Source of the DNA: Rubrivivax sp. | GTDB taxonomy: Bacteria; Pseudomonadota; Gammaproteobacteria; Burkholderiales; Burkholderiaceae_C | Assembly (NCBI GenBank): GCA_030693565.1 | Contig: JAUYAJ010000448.1 | Coordinates: 1 to 13,138, forward strand | Length of the DNA: 13,138 nucleotides | Direction: 5' to 3' | In this document: positions 7,843 through 13,138 of the stretch, piece by piece | How positions within the stretch are numbered: the first letter of the stretch is position 1 | Layout: each line of letters starts with the position of its first letter | Program-made: the position numbers and the translations under genes | Notes under the pieces: generated by a model | Seen by the model: the letters and a program-made list of their open reading frames with translations, nothing else | What the model was told of the DNA's origin: nothing | The model's database searches: none

Positions 7843-9017
7843 CCCTTTTTGCCGAGTTCCATCTCATCCAGAGTTTCGCCCCTTCCAACCTCAACCGCGA
7901 CGACACCGGCGCGCCCAAGGACGCCGTCTTCGGCGGCCACCGGCGGGCAAGGGTCAGCAGCCAGTGCTTCAAGCGCAGCGTGCGGCTGCACGTCGGACAG
8001 CAAGGAACGCTGGCGCCCGCCGCACTGGGTGTGCGCACCAAGAAACTGCAACAACTGCTGGTTGCTGCCTTGGCGGAAAGAGGCCTAACCAACGCCGAAG
8101 AGCGGATCGCCGTGGCACTGGAAGCCGCCGGCCTGACACTGGACGACAAAGGCGCCACGCAATACCTCCTCTTCCTGGGCCGCGGTGAGGTGCAGGCATT
8201 GGCCGACATGATCCACACGCACTGGGACGCCCTGGCGCCGGCGGCCAGTGCGCCGGCTGACCCTGGCAAGCGCACCAAGAAGCAGGCCAAGGCCGCTGCA
8301 CCCGACGAAGTGAAGAAAGCCGTCAAACGCCTGCTCGATGGTGGCAAGGCAGTCGACGTGGCCCTCTTCGGCCGCATGCTCGCCGACCTGCCCGAGGCCA
8401 ACCAGCACGCTGCCTGCCAGGTGGCGCACGCGCTCAGCACGCACCGCGTCGAGCGCGAATTCGACTACTTCACCGCAGTGGACGACGAGGGTGGCGCCGA
8501 TGAAACCGGCGCCGGCATGATCGGCCACGTCGAGTTCAACGCCGCCACTTTCTACCGCTATGCGGTTGTCGACGTCCACAAGCTGGTGTCCAACCTGCAA
8601 GGCGACAGCGCTCTGGCGCTGCAAGGCTTGGCCGCCTTTGCCGAGGGCCTGGCGCGCGCCCTGCCCACGGGCAAGCAAAACAGTTTTGCTGCCCACAACC
8701 CACCCAGCTTCGTGGGCGTGGTGTTGCGCCACGGCAGCCCGCTGAACCTGTGCAATGCCTTCGAAAGACCCGTCGCGCCCAAGCCGCACCAGCGCCTGAC
8801 GGAGCTTTCCGTGGCCGCCATGGCCGAGCATGAAATGCGCATGGCCGCCTTCTACGGCGACAGCCGTGACCGCTGGGCGGTACTTGACGACACCGGCGCC
8901 TGGCCGGCCGCGCAGGGCGCCGCGCAGACCAGCCTGGCCGCGCTGGTGCAGTGGCTGCGTGAACAGGTGCAGCCGCTGCTGCCAGCCTCCCGGCCGGTGG
9001 CAATTGCCGAGGGCTGA
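7839..9017 (+). CDS. casC: Cascade backbone subunit CasC / Cas7e (Cse4)
   Basis: Six CasC copies form the helical backbone that holds the crRNA spacer. The 392-residue protein opens with the very conserved block SNLNRDDTGAPKDAVFGG (16-33) and RRARVSSQCFKRSVRL (35-50), then has VALFGRM (174-180), a TGAGM loop (223-227) and EFNAATFYRYA (232-242). Residues about 133-165 form a lysine- and alanine-rich stretch (KRTKKQAKAAA) that may be a lineage-specific insertion in the solvent-exposed helical domain; the protein is about 30 residues longer than E. coli Cas7. A strong AAGGAGG at 7825-7831 lies seven bases before the ATG, in keeping with the high copy number needed. Confidence 0.96.
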   Translation: MTLFAEFHLIQSFAPSNLNRDDTGAPKDAVFGGHRRARVSSQCFKRSVRLHVGQQGTLAPAALGVRTKKLQQLLVAALAERGLTNAEERIAVALEAAGLTLDDKGATQYLLFLGRGEVQALADMIHTHWDALAPAASAPADPGKRTKKQAKAAAPDEVKKAVKRLLDGGKAVDVALFGRMLADLPEANQHAACQVAHALSTHRVEREFDYFTAVDDEGGADETGAGMIGHVEFNAATFYRYAVVDVHKLVSNLQGDSALALQGLAAFAEGLARALPTGKQNSFAAHNPPSFVGVVLRHGSPLNLCNAFERPVAPKPHQRLTELSVAAMAEHEMRMAAFYGDSRDRWAVLDDTGAWPAAQGAAQTSLAALVQWLREQVQPLLPASRPVAIAEG

Positions 9018-9019
9018 GC

Positions 9020-9724
9020 ATGCCCACCTTATTGCTGCGCCTGGCCGGCCCAATGCAGAGTTGGGGCACCACCAGCCGCTTCGACGAGCGCGACACGCAA
9101 CTCGAGCCCAGCAAGTCGGGCGTCGTCGGCCTGTTGTGTGCGGCGCTGGGCCGTGACCGCGCCGAGCCGGTGGACGACCTGGCGGCATTGCGCATGGGCG
9201 TTCGGGTGGACCGCGAAGGCGTACCGATGCGCGACTTTCAGACCGCCAAAGGGCTGCTCATCGCCACCGGCAAGGTACAGCCCGAGCGCACCGTGGTCAG
9301 CCCCCGTCACTACCTGGCCGACGCTGCGTTTCTGATCGGCCTGGAGGGTGCGGACGCCGCGCTGCTGCAAGCCCTGCACGCCGCTTTGCTCAAGCCCGTG
9401 TGGCCGCTCGCGCTGGGCCGCAAGGCCTTTGCACCGGGCTGCCCGGCGGCCCTCGTCGATCCGCCTTTTCATGGCCTGCACCCCGGCACGCTGGAGCAGG
9501 CGCTGCAGCAACAGCCACTCATCGCCCAGCCCCGCCGCATCCACGCGGGCCGCCCGCTGCGCACAGCCGTCGAGCACCCCACGCAGGGCGCGCAACGGCA
9601 CGACCAACCCACTGGCCCATATGCACTGCGCCGCTTCGGCCCACGCCTGGTGCACCCTGGAGAGCTCAGCCATGTTCCTCAGCCGCTTGACGCTGGACCC
9701 TGCTCACCCGCACGCCAGGCGTGA
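9020..9724 (+). CDS. casD: Cascade subunit CasD / Cas5e
   Basis: CasD caps the 5' handle of the crRNA in type I-E Cascade. The 234-residue product has the diagnostic N-terminus LLLRLAGPMQSWG (4-16), then SRFDERDTQLEPSKSGVVG (19-37) and LLCAALG (38-44), and a RAMP-type fold is expected. The ATG lies two bases after the casC stop with GAGGG six bases upstream. The last 17 or so codons overlap the start of casE by 53 bases in a different frame; this tail (PLDAGPCSPARQA) looks unconstrained and is probably dictated by the overlap. Confidence 0.94.
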   Translation: MPTLLLRLAGPMQSWGTTSRFDERDTQLEPSKSGVVGLLCAALGRDRAEPVDDLAALRMGVRVDREGVPMRDFQTAKGLLIATGKVQPERTVVSPRHYLADAAFLIGLEGADAALLQALHAALLKPVWPLALGRKAFAPGCPAALVDPPFHGLHPGTLEQALQQQPLIAQPRRIHAGRPLRTAVEHPTQGAQRHDQPTGPYALRRFGPRLVHPGELSHVPQPLDAGPCSPARQA

Positions 9725-10310
9725 CCTGGCCAGTGCTTACGAAATGCACCGCTCGCTGGCGCGCGCTTTTGCGCCCGACGCCGACACAGCCCCGGCGCGC
9801 TTCCTTTGGCGACTGGAGCCTGACCGCTCGGGCTTGCCCGGCAACACCGTGCTGGTGCAGGCCGCGCAGCCAGGCCAATGGCAGGCGTTGACCTCGCAGG
9901 CAGGCTATCTTCTTGACCTGCAAGCCAACAAGTCCGTGGCGACCGAACGCCTGGTTCAGCCCGGGCAACATTGCCGATTCCGATTGCTGGCCAACCCCAC
10001 CGTCACCCGTGCCGGCAAGCGCTACGGCCTGCACGACGAAGCGGCGCGTCTGGCCTGGCTGCAGCGCCAGGGTCAGCGTCACGGTTTTGCACTGCTGGCC
10101 GCTGAACGCGCGGCCAGTGGGCGCATCAGCGCAGCGCAGGGCGCCCGCCATCGCCACATCACGCTGGACGCCGTGCTCTTTGAAGGTGTGCTGCAGGCCA
10201 CCGACGCCGCCGCGGTGCGTCAAGCACTGGTAGCCGGCATCGGGCCCGGCAAGGCCCTGGGTCTAGGCATGCTGTCGCTGGCGCCCATGCCCGCGGTTGA
10301 AACAAGCTGA
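9672..10310 (+). CDS. casE: crRNA-processing endoribonuclease CasE / Cas6e
   Basis: CasE cuts the CRISPR transcript at the 3' base of each repeat hairpin and stays bound to the crRNA. The 212-residue product (E. coli 199) keeps SAYEMHRSLARAF (21-33), which places a tyrosine at 23 and a histidine at 26, the same numbers as the catalytic pair of Thermus Cse3. The C-terminal glycine-rich loop GIGPGKALGLGML of the Cas6 superfamily is also present. The open frame continues upstream inside casD, but ATG 9672 is chosen because GGAGAG (9659-9664) lies seven bases before it and MFLSRLTLDP is the normal family N-terminus. Its stop codon lies inside a stem-loop at 10303-10329. Confidence 0.95.
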   Translation: MFLSRLTLDPAHPHARRDLASAYEMHRSLARAFAPDADTAPARFLWRLEPDRSGLPGNTVLVQAAQPGQWQALTSQAGYLLDLQANKSVATERLVQPGQHCRFRLLANPTVTRAGKRYGLHDEAARLAWLQRQGQRHGFALLAAERAASGRISAAQGARHRHITLDAVLFEGVLQATDAAAVRQALVAGIGPGKALGLGMLSLAPMPAVETS

Positions 10311-10329
10311 AGCCTTCGGCTGCGGCTTG
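10303..10329 (+). promoter_or_regulatory. Stem-loop at the casE / toxin-antitoxin junction
   Basis: CAAGCTG (10303-10309) pairs with CGGCTTG (10323-10329) through one G-T wobble. An A-G mismatch follows, then AGCC/GGCT around a TTC loop. The casE stop is inside the stem, and 59 bases separate it from the antitoxin ATG. No T-run follows, so it may be an attenuator, an mRNA processing or stability element, or nothing. The rest of the 10311-10388 gap shows no convincing promoter; TTGCTG with TAAGCT is only a weak match. Confidence 0.35.
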
Positions 10330-10388
10330 CTGCTGAAGCACCCCGTCGGCTAAGCTTGCCGCACGCAGCCGCGAACTGGATCGACATC

Positions 10389-10730
10389 ATGCCCACCCTG
10401 ACCTCTGAAGAACTGGAGCAGCAGCCCAAGCGACTGCTCGACGACGCCAAACAAGGCACCGCCGATGTCGTGACGGTGCAAGGCGTGCCTGTCATGCTGA
10501 CCTTGCCGCTGGGGCAAGCTGCGGGATCCAGCGCGGAACGGCTTGAGTTGGCCGTGACGCTCTACGAGCGCGACGTTTTGAGCCTGGGTTTGGCTGCCAA
10601 GGTCGCCGGCCTGTCCTACAGCCAGATGATCGACGAGCTGGGCCGGCGCCAGATTCCCGTGGTGCGCTACAGCGTCGAGGACTTCGATCGCGAGCTCGAC
10701 TATGTCCGCACCCTTGCTGGTGGCCGATAG
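10389..10730 (+). CDS. Antitoxin: Phd-like N-terminus fused to UPF0175 region
   Basis: This 113-residue protein is the likely antitoxin of the following DUF3368 gene. Residues about 1-42 (LTSEELEQQPKRLLDDAKQG, then VQGVPVMLTLPL) resemble the DNA-binding fold of Phd/YefM antitoxins. Residues about 50-104 (LAVTLYERDVLSLGLAAKVA, then GLSYSQMIDELGRRQIPVVR) match the UPF0175 pattern, a short helical region with LYE, SLG and AA-x-x-AGLS. UPF0175 proteins are commonly encoded next to DUF3368 toxins. The frame opens further upstream (TTG 10356), but ATG 10389 begins exactly where the Phd-like homology begins; TGGA lies eight bases before it. The stop overlaps the toxin gene by 29 bases. Repression of its own promoter is expected from the Phd-like part but is inference. 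Confidence 0.82.
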   Translation: MPTLTSEELEQQPKRLLDDAKQGTADVVTVQGVPVMLTLPLGQAAGSSAERLELAVTLYERDVLSLGLAAKVAGLSYSQMIDELGRRQIPVVRYSVEDFDRELDYVRTLAGGR

Positions 10731-11196
10731 CGGGCCGCTGACCGCGCTGGCCCGGCCCGAACAGGTGGCCGTTCCCGCAGGGCTGTTTGGCGAGTTGCTT
10801 GTCACAGCCACCGTGTGGCATGAGGTGGCACGCGACCCTCGCACAGCCGAGCAAGCAGGGTTGTCCGCCGCGTTTGCAGGCGGCCTGCTTCGGGTAGAGG
10901 ACGACCCGATCCGGATTCCAAGCGCGCTGGCGCAGGTTCGGCTCGATGACGGCGAGCGCTCGGCGCTGGCCCTGGCACTGTTGCGCGGGGCGACGGTTCT
11001 GGTGGACGAACGCCAGGGTCGCGCGCGTGCGGTCGACTTGGGCCTGCATGTGCTTGGAACCTTGGGGTTGCGGGTTCGAGCGCGCGAGCGGAGCCTCATA
11101 GACCGCGTGCGCCCGCTTGCCGACGCCTTGCTGGCCAGCGGGTACTACCGTGCGCACCCGCTGGTCGATCGAACCTTGGCCGCCATCGGCGAGTAG
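10702..11196 (+). CDS. DUF3368 PIN-like putative toxin nuclease
   Basis: The 164-residue product matches the DUF3368 family, a PIN-like fold expected to cut RNA. The N-terminal LLVADSGPLTALAR (5-18) carries the first acidic residue (D9); E41 in VWHEV, E85 in DDGERSALALAL and D102 in LVDERQGRARAV supply the remaining acidic cluster, so the active site looks intact. GTLGLRVRAR (119-128) is the conserved block near the C-terminus. ATG 10702 is chosen because the fold begins right after it. The 29-base overlap with the antitoxin suggests translational coupling. The gene ends eight bases before cas1 in the same orientation, so it probably shares a transcript with cas1-cas2. Toxicity has not been shown by sequence; the assignment rests on family and pairing. 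Confidence 0.82.
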   Translation: MSAPLLVADSGPLTALARPEQVAVPAGLFGELLVTATVWHEVARDPRTAEQAGLSAAFAGGLLRVEDDPIRIPSALAQVRLDDGERSALALALLRGATVLVDERQGRARAVDLGLHVLGTLGLRVRARERSLIDRVRPLADALLASGYYRAHPLVDRTLAAIGE

Positions 11197-11204
11197 CTCA
11201 CGGC

Positions 11205-12131
11205 ATGTCCACAGGCCTGCTGCCCCCGCTCAAGCCCTTGCCGATCAAGGAGCGGATCTCGGTCGTCTTCGTCGAGCGCGGCGAGATCGACATGCTCGAC
11301 GGCGCGTTCGTGGTGGTGGACGCGACAGGCATCCGCACCCACATCCCCGTCGGCGGCGTGGCCTGCATCATGCTGGAGCCGGGCACGCGCGTGAGCCACC
11401 GCGCTGCCGCACTGGCCGCACGCGTGGGCACGCTGCTGGTGTGGGTGGGCGAGGCGGGCGTGCGCCTGTACTCCGCCGGCCAGCCCGGCGGCGCACGCAG
11501 CGACCGGCTGCTTTATCAGGCGCGGCTGGCGCTGGACGAAGCGCTACGCCTGAAGGTGGTGCGCAAGATGTACGCCGTGCGCTTTGGCCAAGCGCCGCCC
11601 GAGCGCCGCAGCGTGGAGCAACTGCGGGGCATCGAGGGCGCGCGCGTGCGGCGCAGCTACCAACTCCTGGCGCGCCAGTTTGGCGTCAATTGGAAAGGGC
11701 GCGACTACAACCCGGAAAGCTGGGACGCCTCGGATCTGCCGAACCGCTGCTTGTCAGCCGCCACGTCATGTCTGTATGGCGTCACCGAAGCCGCAGTTTT
11801 GGCGGCCGGCTATGCGCCTGCGGTCGGGTTCATCCATACCGGCAAACCACTCTCGTTTGTGTACGACATCGCCGACGTGTACAAGTTCGAGACCGTGGTG
11901 CCGGTGGCCTTCAAGGTGGCGGCGTCCAACCCCAGCGGCAATCCCGAACGCGCCGTGCGCTTGGCCTGCCGCGACGTGTTCCGGCAGACCAAGCTGCTCG
12001 ACCGCATCATTCCTGACATTGAAGACATCTTGGCCGCTGGCGAGATCAAGCCGCCTGAAGCTGCGCCGGAGGCCGTGGGTCCGGCCATCGCAAACCCCGA
12101 AAGCCTGGGCGATGCTGGTCATCGTGCTTGA
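11205..12131 (+). CDS. cas1: CRISPR adaptation integrase Cas1 (type I-E)
   Basis: With Cas2, Cas1 captures prespacers and integrates them at the leader end of the array. The 308-residue protein is very close to E. coli Cas1: conserved blocks include GIRTHIPVGGVACIMLEPGT (42-61), LLVWVGEAGVRLYS, then SCLYGVTEAAVLAAGYAP and HTGKPLSFVYDIADVYKF (211-228). The metal ligands E144, H211, D221 and D224 correspond, with a shift of three, to E141, H208, D218 and D221 of E. coli, so catalysis should be intact. The start ATG lies eight bases after the toxin stop and lacks a clear Shine-Dalgarno site. The C-terminal SLGDAGHRA is conserved partly because it overlaps the cas2 start by 20 bases. Confidence 0.97.
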   Translation: MSTGLLPPLKPLPIKERISVVFVERGEIDMLDGAFVVVDATGIRTHIPVGGVACIMLEPGTRVSHRAAALAARVGTLLVWVGEAGVRLYSAGQPGGARSDRLLYQARLALDEALRLKVVRKMYAVRFGQAPPERRSVEQLRGIEGARVRRSYQLLARQFGVNWKGRDYNPESWDASDLPNRCLSAATSCLYGVTEAAVLAAGYAPAVGFIHTGKPLSFVYDIADVYKFETVVPVAFKVAASNPSGNPERAVRLACRDVFRQTKLLDRIIPDIEDILAAGEIKPPEAAPEAVGPAIANPESLGDAGHRA

Positions 12132-12407
12132 GAACGCGTCGCCAAGGCTGCGCGGCCGGCTGGCGGTATGGCTGCTGGAGGTGCGCGCTGGCGTGTACGT
12201 GGGCGCCTACAGCAAACGGGTGCGCGAGCACATCTGGGGCACGTGCAAGAAGGCATCGAAGATGGCAACGCGGTCATGATGTGGCGCAGCACCGCAGAGG
12301 CCGGTTTCGAATTCGAGACGCTGGGTGTCAACCGCCGCATTCCGGCGGATTTCGACGGCGTTCAACTGGTTCGCTTCATGCCAGAACCAGGCCAGAACGC
12401 TCCTTAA
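12112..12407 (+). pseudogene. cas2: Cas2 (type I-E), frameshifted
   Basis: Cas2 is the structural partner of Cas1 in spacer integration. The frame from ATG 12112 reads MLVIVLENASPRLRGRLAVW and LLEVRAGVYVG, close to E. coli Cas2, but after IWG (residues 41-43) it leaves the family sequence and stops at 12279 as a 55-residue product. The rest of Cas2 (QEGIEDGNAVMMWRSTAEAG, then FEFETLGVNRRIPADFDGVQ) continues in the -1 frame to the TAA at 12405-12407. Adding one G to the run at 12236-12239 would restore a 98-residue protein whose W-to-N spacing equals that of E. coli. A real deletion, a sequencing error or ribosomal slippage could all explain this. Both halves look well conserved, so the lesion is recent or artefactual. 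Confidence 0.9.
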
Positions 12408-12493
12408 AAATTCAGATGACTCGGTTGGGGCGTTTCGTCGGTGACTTCGATGCCTGCCGAAAAGTGACGTCGAATCAACAGGATAGGATTGGT
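12408..12493 (+). promoter_or_regulatory. CRISPR leader
   Basis: These 86 bases lie between cas2 and the first repeat and are visibly richer in A/T than the genes around them. The position, the repeat orientation (5' end facing cas2) and the IHF-like site near the array make this the leader, where transcription of the array starts and new spacers are inserted. TAGGAT (12484-12489) is a possible weak -10 box, but I see no fitting -35 box. Confidence 0.7.
12473..12485 (+). promoter_or_regulatory. Candidate IHF-binding site in the leader
   Basis: AATCAA, CAGG, ATA fits the IHF consensus WATCAR-N4-TTR at 8 of 9 defined positions. It lies 9-21 bp before repeat 1, overlapping the place where the E. 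coli type I-E leader binds IHF to bend DNA for Cas1-Cas2 integration. The match is seen; binding is inferred. Confidence 0.45.
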
Positions 12494-13011
12494 GTGTTCC
12501 CCACGGGCGTGGGGATGAACCGGGATGGTGATCGTGCTGGCAGATCTGTTTCCAGTGTTCCCCACGGGCGTGGGGATGAACCGCCGACGCCAGCGACCTG
12601 GACGACCTGGCCGCCGTGTTCCCCACGGGCGTGGGGATGAACCGCCCGCTCTGGTCATCACGCCAGCTGGCCTGCCGGTGTTCCCCACGGGCGTGGGGAT
12701 GAACCGGCGCCAGAGCCCAAGAAGGCCGGGCGGCCTGCGTGTTCCCCACGGGCGTGGGGATGAACCGTCGCTCGGCTTGAGCAGCGGCGCCACTTCGGGG
12801 TGGTCCCCACGGGCGTGGGGATGAACCGCCCCGGCGGTGGCGCGCGTGAGTCGCGTGGTGGTGTTCCCCACGGGCGTGGGGATGAACCGAATGGTCAACC
12901 GGGCCGATCACGGCAGAGGATGTGTTCCCCACGGGCGTGGGGATGAACCGTTCCTGGTCTTCGTGGCTGCGCTGGCGCAGCTGTGTTCCCCACGGGCGTG
13001 GGGATGAACCG
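12494..13011 (+). CRISPR. Type I-E CRISPR array, 9 repeats and 8 spacers
   Basis: The repeat is 29 bp, begins GTGTTCCCC and ends GATGAACCG, and its inner part forms a 7-bp stem (TCCCCAC with GTGGGGA) around GGGC, as expected for CasE recognition; cleavage would leave ATGAACCG as the 8-base 5' handle. Repeats start at 12494, 12555, 12616, 12678, 12739, 12800, 12861, 12922 and 12983. Spacers are 32 bp, except spacer 3 (12645-12677), which is 33 bp. Eight repeats are identical; repeat 6 has one change. The terminal repeat is intact, not degenerate. Orientation is set by the leader on the cas2 side and by the conserved GAACCG 3' end. The array follows the cas genes directly, so they form one locus. 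Confidence 0.98.
12800..12828 (+). repeat. Variant CRISPR repeat (repeat 6)
   Basis: This repeat begins GTGGTCCCC where all others begin GTGTTCCCC, a T-to-G change at position 4. The change is outside the hairpin stem, so processing should be unaffected. Because new repeats are copied from the leader-end repeat, a lone internal variant arose after its insertion or by recombination. Confidence 0.95.
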
Positions 13012-13138
13012 GCGTCTGTGTGAGCATGAGCACCGATCTTGGTGGGCTGACACCTGTTATCGGTCAAGTTCCGTGATGGTCCGGCTTCGTCGACCCTCAT
13101 CGACGTGAACAGATCAAGTGTGGTTCAGAGGCGGCGGG
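13012..13138. other. Region downstream of the array, no recognised feature
   Basis: No further CRISPR repeat, credible coding frame or known mobile-element end is seen in these 127 bases. The only structure is a 6-bp inverted repeat, CGTCGA (13088-13093) and TCGACG (13100-13105), with a 6-base loop and no T-run. Confidence 0.5.

Noticed and set aside
8085..9188. 367-residue minus-strand open frame antisense to casC and casD
   Set aside because: No domain is recognisable and the plus strand has conserved Cas7 and Cas5 signatures.
10311..10388. Possible degenerate CRISPR repeat or CreR-like RNA before the toxin-antitoxin genes
   Set aside because: I looked for the TCCCCAC/GTGGGGA stem or a GATGAACCG-like end and found neither; only a short CCCCGTCGG resemblance is present.
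11193..11199. GTAGCTC before cas1, identical to one arm of the inverted repeat before cas3
   Set aside because: A single 7-base match with no second arm is expected by chance in 13 kb.
12584..12615. Possible self-targeting: spacer 2 shares the 13-mer TGGACGACCTGGC with casD (9171-9183)
   Set aside because: The match is in the 3' half of the spacer, not the PAM-proximal seed, and does not extend; common G+C-rich codons explain it.
12404..13100. Long minus-strand reading frames across the array with repeated FIPTPVGNT, HPHARGEH and SSPRPWGT peptides
   Set aside because: These are translations of the CRISPR repeat in three frames, a well-known false gene call; the peptides repeat with the 61-bp array period.
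13012..13138. Possible insertion-sequence end downstream of the array
   Set aside because: No terminal inverted repeat, target duplication or transposase code could be recognised in the 127 bases available.

Overview
The window is G+C-rich (roughly two thirds by eye), with the dense, mostly C/G-ending codon use typical of Betaproteobacteria of the order Burkholderiales. That placement is an inference from composition and gene style; there is no rRNA or other firm taxonomic marker here.

Layout. (1) Positions 1-2849 look like ordinary chromosome. A 5'-partial acyl-CoA synthetase lies on the minus strand. A divergent HD-GYP protein on the plus strand has lost its HD dyad and is preceded by a good match to a flagellar sigma-28 (FliA) promoter. 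A convergent GNAT acetyltransferase follows on the minus strand. (2) Positions 2955-12407 hold a type I-E CRISPR-Cas operon, all on the plus strand: cas3, casA (cas8e/cse1), casB (cse2), casC (cas7e), casD (cas5e), casE (cas6e), cas1e and cas2e. The interference genes are packed with 4-bp GTGA/ATGA overlaps or 2-bp gaps and have strong Shine-Dalgarno sites. (3) Between casE and cas1 sits a two-gene toxin-antitoxin-type cassette, a Phd-like/UPF0175 antitoxin and a DUF3368 PIN-like toxin, in the same orientation and 8 bp from cas1. (4) cas2 carries an apparent one-base deletion in a G-run that breaks its frame. (5) A short leader with an IHF-like site precedes a CRISPR array (12494-13011) of nine 29-bp repeats and eight spacers. 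(6) The last 127 bp hold nothing I recognise.

How the parts work together. Cascade (CasA-E) processes the array transcript through CasE, binds the crRNA and finds target DNA; Cas3 is recruited to nick and unwind it. Motifs of all the interference proteins are intact, so interference looks functional. Cas1 keeps its full catalytic set, but Cas2 is frameshifted as written, so acquisition of new spacers is doubtful unless the base is a sequencing error or ribosomes slip. The embedded toxin-antitoxin pair is the most unusual element. It separates the interference module from the adaptation module, and it could act as an addiction module that stabilises the locus, or it could simply be an insertion.
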